DNA of 64,000 bases, taken from the NCBI RefSeq assembly GCF_015477355.1, contig NZ_JADLRJ010000002.1, positions 763,172-827,171 of the forward strand. Direction: 5' to 3'. Both the position numbers and the translations under genes were made by a program. Source of the DNA: Nocardia blacklockiae. Lineage in GTDB: Bacteria; Actinomycetota; Actinomycetes; Mycobacteriales; Mycobacteriaceae. The notes below the pieces were generated by a model that saw nothing but the letters and a program-made list of their open reading frames with translations, was not told the origin of the DNA and did not search any database. This document shows, one piece after another, positions 18,562 through 26,016 of this stretch (within the stretch, counting starts at the first letter, position 1; each line of letters starts with the position of its first letter).

Positions 18562-18725
18562 CCACACCCCCGGCACCTTGCGAGATCACTACCGGAGCAC
18601 CTGCGGCCCACAGGCCGTGCCGCCGATACGCTCTCCATCCCACCCCGCCCGATACGCATTCCGCCCCACCCCGCCGCAGGGTACGCCTACGCACCCGAAT
18701 CCCTTGCTCCGCAGCCGAATACGGC

Positions 18726-19370
18726 TCAGGCGGGCATCGGGCGGGCGCGGTCGGTGGCGAGCAGAACCGCGACGCCGCCCAGCAGCGTGCCGGTGACCCA
18801 GCGCTGCGCCCGCACCCACAGCGGGCGGCCGCCGAGGAAGGCGGCGATCGCGCCGGAGCCCAGCACGATCAGGCCGTTCACCAGCAGGGCCACCGCGATC
18901 TGCACGCCGCCCAGGCACAGGCTCTGCAACCACACCCGCCCGTGCTCGGGCGTGACGAACTGCGGGATCAGCGCCATGTACATGATCGCGATCTTGGGGT
19001 TGAGCAGGTTGGTCAGCAGGCCCATCGCGAACAGCCGCCGCGTCGGGTCGGCGGGCAGGTCGGCGGGCGTGAACGCCGATATGCCGCCGGGCCGCAACGT
19101 CTTCCACGCCAGCCAGCCGAGATAGGCCGCGCCCGCCAGCTTCACCGCCAGGTACAGCCCCGGCACCACCGCGAACACGGCCGTGAGCCCCGCCGCGATC
19201 GCCGCCAGGTACACCAGGAACCCGCACGCGACCCCGGCCAGCGACACGAACCCGGCGCGCCGCCCCTGCGACACCGTGCGCGACACCAGATACACCATGT
19301 TCGGCCCGGGCGTCAGCACCAGCCCGAGCGCCGCCACCGCCACACCGATCACCGCGGTCGTCTCGATCAT
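18726..19370 (-). CDS. LysE-family exporter
   Basis: 214 residues from ATG 19370, with six hydrophobic helices. LVLTPGPNMVYLVSRTVSQGRRAG and TNLLNPKIAIMYMALIPQFV are the family signatures. Inner-membrane efflux of an amino acid or similar compound. An in-frame ATG seven codons upstream (MREHSG) is possible but adds polar residues before the first helix. It is related in type to the gene at 10558 but not closely. Confidence 0.85.
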   Translation of the reverse strand: MIETTAVIGVAVAALGLVLTPGPNMVYLVSRTVSQGRRAGFVSLAGVACGFLVYLAAIAAGLTAVFAVVPGLYLAVKLAGAAYLGWLAWKTLRPGGISAFTPADLPADPTRRLFAMGLLTNLLNPKIAIMYMALIPQFVTPEHGRVWLQSLCLGGVQIAVALLVNGLIVLGSGAIAAFLGGRPLWVRAQRWVTGTLLGGVAVLLATDRARPMPA

Positions 19371-19440
19371 GCCGCTATGCTCGCGCACCCACCGCCGAGT
19401 CGTCGCGAGCCAGTTCGCAACCGCTGGACCCCATACGGTG

Positions 19441-19691
19441 CGCTTCGATTTCGCGACCGCTCAACCGCGCCGGGTAGCCACGGCCACTCAGCCGCTTCGA
19501 TTGCGCGACCGCTCAACCGCGCCAGGTCGCCACGGCCACTCAGCCGCTTCGATTGCGCGACGCCTCAGCCGCGCCAGGTCGCCACGGCCACTCAGCCGCT
19601 TCGATTGCGCGACCACTCAACCGCGCCAGGTCGCCACGGCCACTCAACCGCTTCGATTGCGCGACGCCTCAGCCGCGCCGAGTCTCGACGG
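19441..19691. repeat. 52-bp tandem repeat, four full copies and a fifth overlapping a gene end
   Basis: Copies begin at 19441, 19493, 19545, 19597 and 19649 with exact 52-bp spacing; each starts CGCTTCGATTGCGCGAC and ends CCACGGCCACTCAGC with few differences. The fifth copy is degenerate at its end and runs across the last 23 bp of the DAHP synthase gene. Each unit itself looks like two diverged 26-bp halves (TCAACCGCG and TCAGCCGCT repeat). Noncoding; it occupies almost the whole gap between the LysE gene and the DAHP synthase stop. Confidence 0.92.
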
Positions 19692-20772
19692 CGGCGGCGA
19701 GGCGGTCGAGCTGGGCGGCGGTGGTCTCCCAGTCCAGGCAGGCGTCGGTGATGGACTGGCCGTAGGCCAGGTCGGCGGCGCGGCCGAGGGTGAGGTCCTG
19801 GCGGCCGGCGACCAGGAAGCTCTCCATCATGAGGCCGACGACGCTGCGGTCGCCCGCCGCGAGCCGCGCGGCGATGTCGGTGACCACGTCGACCTGCCTG
19901 TTGTGGTCCTTGTTGCTGTTGCCGTGGCTGGCGTCGACCACCACACGCTGCGGCAGTGCCGCCTTGTCCAGGCGCGCGCAGGTCTCGGCGACCGAGGCGG
20001 CGTCGTAGTTGGTGCCCGCGCTGCCGCCGCGCAGGATCACGTGGCAGTCCGGGTTCCCGACGGTGCGGATCAGCGCGGAGCGACCGTCCAGGTCGGTGCC
20101 GGGGAACACGTGGCTGGCCCCGGCCGCGCGCACACCGTCGACGGCCACCTGCACGTCGCCGTCGGTGCCGTTCTTGATGCCGACCGGCATGGACAGCGCG
20201 CTGGCCAGCTGGCGGTGCACCTGGCTGGCGGCGGTGCGGGCGCCGATCGCGCCGTAGGACACCAGGTCCGCGATGTACTGCGGGGTGATCGGATCGAGGA
20301 ATTCGCAGGCGACCGGCAGCCCGAGCGCGGTGATGTCGACCAGCAGCCGCCGGCCCAGCCCCAGCCCGGTGTTGATGTCGAACGTCCCGTCCAGGTGCGG
20401 ATCGTTGATCAGGCCCTTCCACCCCAGCGTGGTCCGCGGCTTCTCGAAGTACACCCGCATCACGACGTGCAGCCGGTCCGACAGCTCGGCGGCCTTGGCG
20501 GCCAGGCGCCGCGCGTAGTCCAGCGCGGCCGCCGGATCGTGCACCGAACACGGCCCGACGACGACCATCAGGCGGTCGTCGACGCCGTTGAGCACATCGA
20601 CGGTGGCGGCGCGGCCCGCGCGCACGGTCTCGGCGAGCGCCGCGTCGATCTTGTGGTCACGCCGCACGTCGGCGGGCGACAGCAGCGGGCTGATGCTCAG
20701 CGTGCGCTGGTCGTCCAGATCCGCGGTCTCCGCGGGTTTCGACTGCGCGTCGGCATCGGCTGCGATCGTCAT
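19669..20772 (-). CDS. 3-deoxy-7-phosphoheptulonate (DAHP) synthase, class I
   Basis: 367 residues, the AroF/G/H type: VVVGPCSVHDPAAALDYA, RVYFEKPRTTLGWKGLINDP, GARTAASQVHRQLAS, the SMPVGIKNGTDG loop, DASHGNSNKDH and GLMMESFL. It condenses phosphoenolpyruvate and erythrose-4-phosphate, the first step of aromatic amino acid synthesis. The ribosome site AAAAGGA is followed by ACCCACG, which can be masked by an upstream complementary segment. An aromatic-rich leader peptide precedes the gene (20854-20919). The 3' end merges with the 52-bp repeat array. Confidence 0.93.
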   Translation of the reverse strand: MTIAADADAQSKPAETADLDDQRTLSISPLLSPADVRRDHKIDAALAETVRAGRAATVDVLNGVDDRLMVVVGPCSVHDPAAALDYARRLAAKAAELSDRLHVVMRVYFEKPRTTLGWKGLINDPHLDGTFDINTGLGLGRRLLVDITALGLPVACEFLDPITPQYIADLVSYGAIGARTAASQVHRQLASALSMPVGIKNGTDGDVQVAVDGVRAAGASHVFPGTDLDGRSALIRTVGNPDCHVILRGGSAGTNYDAASVAETCARLDKAALPQRVVVDASHGNSNKDHNRQVDVVTDIAARLAAGDRSVVGLMMESFLVAGRQDLTLGRAADLAYGQSITDACLDWETTAAQLDRLAAAVETRRG

Positions 20773-20853
20773 CGTGGGTTCCTTTTCTCAGGCCGACCCA
20801 CGGAGAAGATTCCCGTTACGCCGGTCTGTCATCCGGCTCGGGGTGGGAGAAGG
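20773..20853 (-). promoter_or_regulatory. Attenuator region between aromatic leader peptide and DAHP synthase
   Basis: On the minus strand, segments GTGGGTCGG occur twice: once inside the leader ORF (complement of 20870-20878) and once here (complement of 20793-20801). Between them is CTCCCACCCCG (complement of 20839-20849), complementary to either; after them is ACCCACG at 20773-20779, complementary to the second copy. So 1:2 plus 3:4 pairing hides the DAHP synthase ribosome site, while 2:3 pairing frees it: the classic layout of ribosome-stalling attenuation, here acting on translation start. Confidence 0.65.
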
Positions 20854-20919
20854 TCAGCGCGATTCACCGACCGACCCACCCAGGGCCGGCTCGATAAACC
20901 AGAAATACACGCGCTGCAC
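20854..20919 (-). CDS. Aromatic leader peptide (Tyr-Phe-Trp-Phe)
   Basis: 21 codons from GTG 20919 to TGA 20854. Residues 1-10 are MQRVYFWFIE; four consecutive aromatic codons (TAT TTC TGG TTT) occupy positions 5-8. Placement 81 bp upstream of the DAHP synthase start and the alternative hairpins after it make this a sensor of charged aromatic tRNAs. No ribosome site precedes it; the promoter geometry predicts a leaderless transcript. Confidence 0.75.
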   Translation of the reverse strand: MQRVYFWFIEPALGGSVGESR

Positions 20920-20926
20920 GGAGGCG

Positions 20927-20955
20927 ACTGTACCAGGAGGTATCGCCGGTTTGAA
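20927..20955 (-). promoter_or_regulatory. Promoter for the aromatic leader/DAHP synthase operon
   Basis: Minus-strand -35 TTCAAA (complement of 20950-20955), 17-bp spacer, and -10 TACAGT (complement of 20927-20932) preceded by TGG. Transcription should start at about 20919-20920, which coincides with the leader GTG. Confidence 0.65.
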
Positions 20956-21005
20956 CAGTCGGCGATTCGCCGTGCGAGCCGACACACCGAGGGTTCGACC
21001 GCACG

Positions 21006-21048
21006 CGAGCCCGGCGCGGAGCGGAAACTCCTGCGCCGGGCTCGTTTT
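21006..21048. terminator. 12-bp stem terminator after the AhpD-like gene
   Basis: CGAGCCCGGCGC (21006-21017) pairs exactly with 21033-21044. TTTT follows on the plus strand. It lies directly downstream of the minus-strand AhpD-like gene and upstream of the DAHP synthase promoter, insulating them. Confidence 0.7.
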
Positions 21049-21058
21049 CGCGCGGTGC

Positions 21059-21532
21059 TCAGCCGAACATGCCGGGCTCGTAGCTGCCCGCCGGGGTGCC
21101 CGCGATCACATTGAGGCGGTTGTAGGCGTTGATCACCGCGATCGCCGAGACGAGCGCGCCGATCTGCTCGTCGTCGTAGTGCTTGCGCACCTGCGCCCAG
21201 GTCTCCTCGGAGACACCGTGGTGCGCGTCGGCGATGCGGGTGCCCTCCTCGGCGAGCGCCAGCGCGGCCCGCTCGGCCTCGGTGAACACGGTGGCCTCGC
21301 GCCACGCGGCGACCAGGTTCAGCCGCACCGACGTCTCGCCCGCGGCCGCCGCGTCCTTGGTGTGCATGTCGGTGCAGAAGCCGCAGCCGTTGATCTGGCT
21401 GGCGCGGATCTTGACCAGTTCGTAGGTCGCCGGGGGCAGGCCGGACTGGCCGATGACCTGTCCGGCATTGGTGAGGCGCTTGGTGAACTTCGCGGCGATC
21501 TCGTTGGCGAAGAGGTTGATTCGGGGTTCCAT
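21059..21532 (-). CDS. Carboxymuconolactone decarboxylase/AhpD-like protein
   Basis: 157 residues, all helical. The AhpD-core active site is CGFCTDMH (C50, C53, H57), with KIRASQINGC before it. Such proteins are peroxidase-like reductases or unassigned. ATG start at 21532. Together with the SDR at 21645 and the SigJ-type factor at 13752, it resembles the set of genes usually controlled by ECF41 factors, though they are not contiguous here. Confidence 0.87.
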   Translation of the reverse strand: MEPRINLFANEIAAKFTKRLTNAGQVIGQSGLPPATYELVKIRASQINGCGFCTDMHTKDAAAAGETSVRLNLVAAWREATVFTEAERAALALAEEGTRIADAHHGVSEETWAQVRKHYDDEQIGALVSAIAVINAYNRLNVIAGTPAGSYEPGMFG

Positions 21533-21644
21533 CGCTGTCTCCTGAGCTCGGGCCGCGGGGTGCGGCGTCGTATATCAGGAGGACGACGTGGCGATCGGGG
21601 GTGTGACACGGGGTCGGCCATGACCCGCGTCACACGCGCCGGGA

Positions 21645-22526
21645 TCAGCGACGGGAGAACGGATAGGTGACCTTCGTCAGCTGTTCGGACAACTCCCACA
21701 GGCGACGGGCGGTGACCTCGTCCCGGGAGGCGGCCGAGGAACCGCAGGGCCCGGGATGGCCGCGCAGCCCGCGCAGTCCGGTGGGCCCGTAGAACCCGCC
21801 CGGCTCGACATCGGCGGTGGCCGCGAAAAGCGATCCCAGCGCGCCCATTTCCGCGCTCTGCGCCAGAATGCGGTTGCCCAGCGCCATGATCCGGTCCAGG
21901 AAGGACTCGGTGTGCGACTGGAGTTCCGTTGCGGCATAACCCGGATGGGCCGCCACCGACAGCTTGGCCGAGCCGGCCGCGGTGAGGCGGCGCTGCAGTT
22001 CGTAGGCGAACATCAGATTCGCCAGTTTGGACTGCCCGTACGCCTGCCAGCGCTCGTACCGGCGGCGCTCCCAGTTCGGGTCCTCCAAATCGATCCGGCC
22101 GATGACGTGCGCCCCGCTCGACACCGTGACGACCCGGTCGGCGATCTTGTCGAGCAGCAGGCCGGTGAGCGCGAAGTGTCCGAGATGGTTTGTGCCGAAC
22201 TGCATTTCGAAGCCCTCGGCGGTGCGCCGCAGCGGCAGCGCCATCACGCCGGCGTTGTTGATCAGCACGTCGGCGCGCTCGATCGAGTCGGCGAACTGCC
22301 GCACCGAGGCGAGGTCGGCCAGGTCCAGGCGGCGCACCTGGGTCCGATCGCCGATCTCGTTCGCCACCGCGCGCGCCTTCACCTCGTCGCGGCAGGCCAT
22401 GATCACCTGCGCCCCCGCGGCGGCCAGCGCCCGCGTCGTCACGGCGCCGAGCCCGCTGTTGGCGCCGGTGACGATGAACGTGCGGCCGCTTTGATCGGGG
22501 ATGTCGGAAGTGTCCCAACCAGTCAC
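21645..22526 (-). CDS. Short-chain dehydrogenase/reductase
   Basis: 293 residues from GTG 22526. Rossmann motif TGANSGLG, NNAG, catalytic Ser in TVSSGAHV and YGQSK. The long substrate loop and C-terminal region (GGFYGPTGLRGLRGHPG) are like the retinol-dehydrogenase-like/WW-oxidoreductase group of actinobacterial SDRs. NADP(H) is likely because of the Arg in ACRDEVKA. Substrate unknown. The gene ends 112 bp before the AhpD-like gene. Confidence 0.87.
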   Translation of the reverse strand: MTGWDTSDIPDQSGRTFIVTGANSGLGAVTTRALAAAGAQVIMACRDEVKARAVANEIGDRTQVRRLDLADLASVRQFADSIERADVLINNAGVMALPLRRTAEGFEMQFGTNHLGHFALTGLLLDKIADRVVTVSSGAHVIGRIDLEDPNWERRRYERWQAYGQSKLANLMFAYELQRRLTAAGSAKLSVAAHPGYAATELQSHTESFLDRIMALGNRILAQSAEMGALGSLFAATADVEPGGFYGPTGLRGLRGHPGPCGSSAASRDEVTARRLWELSEQLTKVTYPFSRR

Positions 22527-22613
22527 GTGGTCGAGTCTAGAGCGGCGGAGCGCCCCCGTCTCGTGCCTCGGGGAACGGCCGACCGCCCGAGCCACACCAC
22601 ACCGGCCGGTGAG

Positions 22614-22632
22614 ATAGGGTTGCCTAACCTAT
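22614..22632. promoter_or_regulatory. IdeR/DtxR iron box for the salicyl-AMP ligase gene
   Basis: ATAGGGTTGCCTAACCTAT matches the 19-bp IdeR consensus TTAGGTTAGGCTAACCTAA at most conserved positions. It lies 27 bp before the ligase start. Iron-loaded IdeR should repress from here. Confidence 0.85.
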
Positions 22633-22659
22633 ATCTGACATGAGCGTGAGGCAGTACCC

Positions 22660-24276
22660 ATGACAGCGACACCCACCACCCGCAGCGATCGCGACGGCTT
22701 CGTGCCGATCCCCGCCGAGTTCGCCGACGCCTACCGCGCCGCCGGGTACTGGGCGGGTCGCACCCTGGGCGAGCTGCTCCGGGACGCGGCGCGGCGGTGG
22801 CCGCAGCGGCCCGCGCTGCACACCGAGTCCGGCGCCCGCACCTACGCCGAGCTGGACGCCGACGCCGACCGGATGGCGTACGGCCTTGTCGCGCTGGGCA
22901 TCACGCCCGGCGACCGAGTGGTCGTGCAGCTGCCCAACGTGCCCGAATTCGCCACGGTGCTGTTCGGCCTGCTGCGGGCCGGGGCGATCCCGGTGCTGAC
23001 CCTGCCCGCGCATCGCCGCGCCGAGATCGAGCACCTGGCCGAGCTGTCCGGCGCCGTGGCGTACGTCATCGCCGACCGCGCGGGCGATTTCGACTACCGC
23101 GAGCTGGCGGACGAGGTCGCCGAGCGGGTCGCGACGCTGCGCCACGTCCTGGTGCTGGGCGATCCGGGGCGGTTCACCGAGCTGAGTTCGATTCCGCGCG
23201 AGAGCGGTTCGCTGCCCGAGGTCGACCCGGCCGACATCGCGGTGATGCTGGTGTCCGGCGGCACCACCGGCCTGCCCAAGCTGATCGCGCGCACCCACGA
23301 CGACTACGAGTACAACGCCCGCGCCTCCGCCGAGATCTGCGAATTCGGTCCCGAGGACGTCTATCTCGCGAGTCTGCCCGCGGCGCACAACTTTCCGCTG
23401 GCCTGCCCGGGTCTGCTCGGCACCGTCGCCACCGGCGGCTCGATCGCGTTCCTCGCCGACCCGAGCCCGGAGAGCGCCTTCGCCGCGATCGAGAAGTACC
23501 GCGTGACGGTGACGGCCGTCGTTCCCCCGCTGGCGCAGCTGTGGTGCGCCGCGACGGAATGGGAGCCGGCCGATCTGTCGTCGCTGCGGCTGCTGCAGGT
23601 CGGCGGCGCGAAGCTGGCGGAGGTGAACGCCCGCGACGTCGAGCCGGCGCTGGGCACGCGGTTGCAGCAGGTGTTCGGGATGGCCGAGGGCCTGATCAAC
23701 TACACCCGCCTCGACGACGACATCGAACTGATCTGCACCACCCAGGGCCGCCCGCTGTCGCCCGCCGACGAGGTGCGCGTCGTCGACGGCGAGGGCAACG
23801 ACGTGGCGCCGGGCGAGGAGGGCGAGCTGCTCACCCGCGGCCCGTACACCCTGCGCGGCTATTACCGTGCGCCCGAACACAATGCGCGCGCCTTCACGCC
23901 CGACGGCTACTACCGCAGCGGCGACCTGGTCCGGGTCCTGCCCAGCGGCCACCTCGTCGTCTCCGGCCGGATCAAGGACGTGATCAACCGCGGCGGCGAG
24001 AACGTCTCGTGCGACGAGCTCGAGGAGAATCTGCTCGCCCACCCCGCGGTCCGGCACGCGGCGGCCGTCGGCCTGCCCGATCCCGCCCTCGGCGAGAAGG
24101 TCTGCGTCGTACTGGTTGTCGACGGTGAGCTGCCCACCCTGGCCGAGATCAAGCAGTTCCTCACCGACCGCGGCCTGGCGACCTACAAACTCCCCGACGT
24201 CCTGCGCCAGGCCGACACCCTCCCGGTCACCGCGGTCGGCAAGATCGACAAGAAGGCCTTGCGCGCCCAGGGCTGA
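22660..24276 (+). CDS. Salicylyl/2,3-dihydroxybenzoyl-AMP ligase (MbtA/EntE type)
   Basis: 538 residues, ANL superfamily: P-loop-like LVSGGTTGLPK, substrate region SLPAAHNFPL typical of aryl acid ligases, FGMAEGL, YYRSGDLVR, and the C-terminal hinge RIKDVINRGGENVSCDELE with the catalytic Lys in VGKIDKKAL. It activates salicylate and loads it on an aryl carrier for a mycobactin/nocobactin-type siderophore. IdeR-boxed. The NRPS/PKS genes are not in this window; the salicylate synthase is the convergent neighbour. Confidence 0.9.
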   Translation: MTATPTTRSDRDGFVPIPAEFADAYRAAGYWAGRTLGELLRDAARRWPQRPALHTESGARTYAELDADADRMAYGLVALGITPGDRVVVQLPNVPEFATVLFGLLRAGAIPVLTLPAHRRAEIEHLAELSGAVAYVIADRAGDFDYRELADEVAERVATLRHVLVLGDPGRFTELSSIPRESGSLPEVDPADIAVMLVSGGTTGLPKLIARTHDDYEYNARASAEICEFGPEDVYLASLPAAHNFPLACPGLLGTVATGGSIAFLADPSPESAFAAIEKYRVTVTAVVPPLAQLWCAATEWEPADLSSLRLLQVGGAKLAEVNARDVEPALGTRLQQVFGMAEGLINYTRLDDDIELICTTQGRPLSPADEVRVVDGEGNDVAPGEEGELLTRGPYTLRGYYRAPEHNARAFTPDGYYRSGDLVRVLPSGHLVVSGRIKDVINRGGENVSCDELEENLLAHPAVRHAAAVGLPDPALGEKVCVVLVVDGELPTLAEIKQFLTDRGLATYKLPDVLRQADTLPVTAVGKIDKKALRAQG

Positions 24277-24289
24277 GGTGCGGGGGCGG

Positions 24290-24420
24290 CACGGCAACTG
24301 CCCTCGCCCACCGGCACGACAACGGCTGCCGCGCACCGGCACGACAAACGCCCTCCTCCCCGCAAACGGCAACGGCCCTCGCTTACCAACACGGCAACGG
24401 CGCGTGCCGCCCGCATGACA
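24290..24420. repeat. Degenerate 25-28 bp tandem repeat
   Basis: Between the two siderophore genes the segment CACCGGCACGACAACGGC and related strings (GGCACGGCAACTGCC, CCGGCACGACAAACGCC, ACACGGCAACGGCGCG) recur about every 25-28 bp, four or five times with drift. Noncoding. Confidence 0.45.
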
Positions 24421-24439
24421 AGAACGTTCCTCCCGGGGA

Positions 24440-24485
24440 CGCGGCACAGCCCCCCGCCCGCTGTCGGGCGAGGGGCTGTGCCGCG
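24440..24485. terminator. Bidirectional terminator between the convergent siderophore genes
   Basis: CGCGGCACAGCCCC (24440-24453) pairs exactly with 24472-24485; inside, CGCCCG pairs with CGGGCG around a CTGT loop, giving a nearly continuous 20-bp stem. Confidence 0.85.
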
Positions 24486-24494
24486 CAGGGCCGC

Positions 24495-25856
24495 TCAGGC
24501 CTCGACCACGTAAGGCGCTATGCTGCCGAGCTTTTCGCAGGTCTCCTCGAATTCCCGGTCGGGGCGGGACTGGCCGACGATGCCGGCGCCCGCGCGCAGC
24601 CAGGCGCCCTCGGTGGTCTGGTAGACCGCCCGCAGCACCAGCGTGGCCTCCAGCGCGCCGGTCGGCGAGACCACCACCACCGCACCGGAATACAGTCCGC
24701 GCGGGTCGTGGTCGAGCCGGAACACCGCGTCCACGCCGGCCTGCTTGGGGATGCCGGACGCGGTCACGGACGGGAACAGCTTCTCCAGCGCGTCCCAGGA
24801 GGATCGGCCGACGTCGAGCTGCCCGCGCACGGTGGAGGCCAGGTGCTGCACGCTGCCGCGCTCGCGCACCGCCATGAAGTCCGACACCGCGGTGCTGCCC
24901 GGCGCGGCGACCGCGGCGATCTCGGCGAACGAGGTCTGCACCGAGATCGCGTGCTCCACGATCTCCTTGGGGTCGGCGACCAGGTCGGCGCGGGCCGCCC
25001 GGTCGGCCTCCGCGCCGCGACCGAAAGCCCTTGTCCCGGCGAGCGGTTCGGTGGTCACCACGCGCGCGCCGTCCACGGCCGCCACCAGTTCGGGACTGAA
25101 GCCGGCGGCTTCCAGGCCACCGAGGCGCAGCAGGAACGACCGGGCGGGGGTGTTGTGCGCGCGGCCGAGCCGGTAGGTGGCGGGCACGTCCACCACGAAC
25201 GGCAGATCGACCTTTCGCGACAGGATCACCTTCTGGTAGTCGCCTTTTCGGATCTCCGCGATCGCCTCGGCCACCCGGTCCCGGTAGGCCGTCGGGTCGA
25301 TGGTGATGTCCGCCGGGCGCGGCCGCGGCAGCGCGGTGCCCTGCGCGGCCGCGATCAGCTCGTGGATGTCGGCGGTCTCGCGGGGCGTCGCGCCGGACAC
25401 CCGCACCCCGGACGTGTCGATGCGCACCTCGATGCGGGGAATCATCAGGTGCGCCAGCGAGGTTCGCTCGGGCAGGTGCGCGGTGGCGCCGAGCGACCAC
25501 GCGCAGAACTCGAACCCGATCCAGCCGTAGGCATTGCGGCCGGCCAGCGGCAGCGCGGCCAGCGCGCGGTCGATCACCTCCGCCGGGCGGCCCGCCCACG
25601 GGGTCGCCGTGGATCGTCCGTCCCAGTCGATCCGTAACTCACCGGCGTCGAGTTCGACGCTGCCGATGGGGTCGGCCGCGAACACCCATTCGCCGGGGCG
25701 CTCGTAGACGACGTACTCGCCGAAACGATCCGCGCCGGCCAGTGCCGCCACCGCGGCGGCCGGATCGGTGACATGTTCGTCCCGGCGTGCCGCGGTCGGT
25801 GTCTCCCCCGGACCATCCCCATAGCCGATCAGTACTCGCTCGTCCGTGGTGGGCAC
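24495..25856 (-). CDS. Salicylate synthase (MbtI/Irp9 type)
   Basis: 453 residues, the size of MbtI (about 450). Chorismate-utilising fold: GDYQKVILSRKVDLPF, TTEPLAGTRAFGRG, DPKEIVEHAISV (Glu-His of the active site), PSVTASGIPK, the GLYSGAVV loop and RAGAGIVGQSRPDREFEE. It converts chorismate via isochorismate to salicylate for siderophore assembly. GTG start with GGAGG upstream and two IdeR-like boxes just beyond. A plain isochorismate synthase is the alternative, but length and the pairing with a salicyl-AMP ligase favour the salicylate synthase. Confidence 0.9.
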   Translation of the reverse strand: MPTTDERVLIGYGDGPGETPTAARRDEHVTDPAAAVAALAGADRFGEYVVYERPGEWVFAADPIGSVELDAGELRIDWDGRSTATPWAGRPAEVIDRALAALPLAGRNAYGWIGFEFCAWSLGATAHLPERTSLAHLMIPRIEVRIDTSGVRVSGATPRETADIHELIAAAQGTALPRPRPADITIDPTAYRDRVAEAIAEIRKGDYQKVILSRKVDLPFVVDVPATYRLGRAHNTPARSFLLRLGGLEAAGFSPELVAAVDGARVVTTEPLAGTRAFGRGAEADRAARADLVADPKEIVEHAISVQTSFAEIAAVAAPGSTAVSDFMAVRERGSVQHLASTVRGQLDVGRSSWDALEKLFPSVTASGIPKQAGVDAVFRLDHDPRGLYSGAVVVVSPTGALEATLVLRAVYQTTEGAWLRAGAGIVGQSRPDREFEETCEKLGSIAPYVVEA

Positions 25857-25864
25857 CGTTCCTC

Positions 25865-25883
25865 CAAGGTTATGCTTACCTAA
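25865..25883. promoter_or_regulatory. IdeR/DtxR iron box 1 for salicylate synthase
   Basis: CAAGGTTATGCTTACCTAA matches 15 of 19 positions of the consensus TTAGGTTAGGCTAACCTAA, 9 bp upstream of the start codon. Confidence 0.8.
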
Positions 25884-25893
25884 CTCTAAGGGG

Positions 25894-25912
25894 TGAGGTT
25901 AGCATTACCTGG
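25894..25912. promoter_or_regulatory. IdeR/DtxR iron box 2 for salicylate synthase
   Basis: TGAGGTTAGCATTACCTGG matches 13 of 19 consensus positions. Its centre is 29 bp from box 1, so two IdeR dimers may bind. It could also affect the divergent plsB promoter. Confidence 0.65.
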
Positions 25913-26016
25913 CTCGGATGCGCTTGTGCCGGAGCGCACACTCTCCGCGCCAACCTCCTGCGCGAAACGCTCGAACCGGGCTTCAATGGGGAGCGTCACC
26001 TGATGAAGGGCTCCGC

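Noticed and set aside
19441-19691. CRISPR array
   Set aside because: The 52-bp units are contiguous with no unique spacers and no cas genes are present.
19183-21114. Plus-strand open frame of about 640 codons across the 52-bp repeats and DAHP synthase
   Set aside because: It is antisense to a clear DAHP synthase and contains the noncoding repeats read in shifting frames.
21532-21645. SDR and AhpD-like genes as direct ECF41 targets in an operon with the sigma factor
   Set aside because: They lie 7-8 kb from the SigJ-type gene with many unrelated genes between; no shared promoter motif was recognised.
22414-22520. FNR or Rex site upstream of the SDR gene
   Set aside because: No match to TTGAT-N4-ATCAA or TTGTG-N6-CACAA was found there.
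25918-26016. Upstream start for plsB
   Set aside because: The extra residues are unlike the family and overlap the iron boxes; ATG 26017 gives the expected length.
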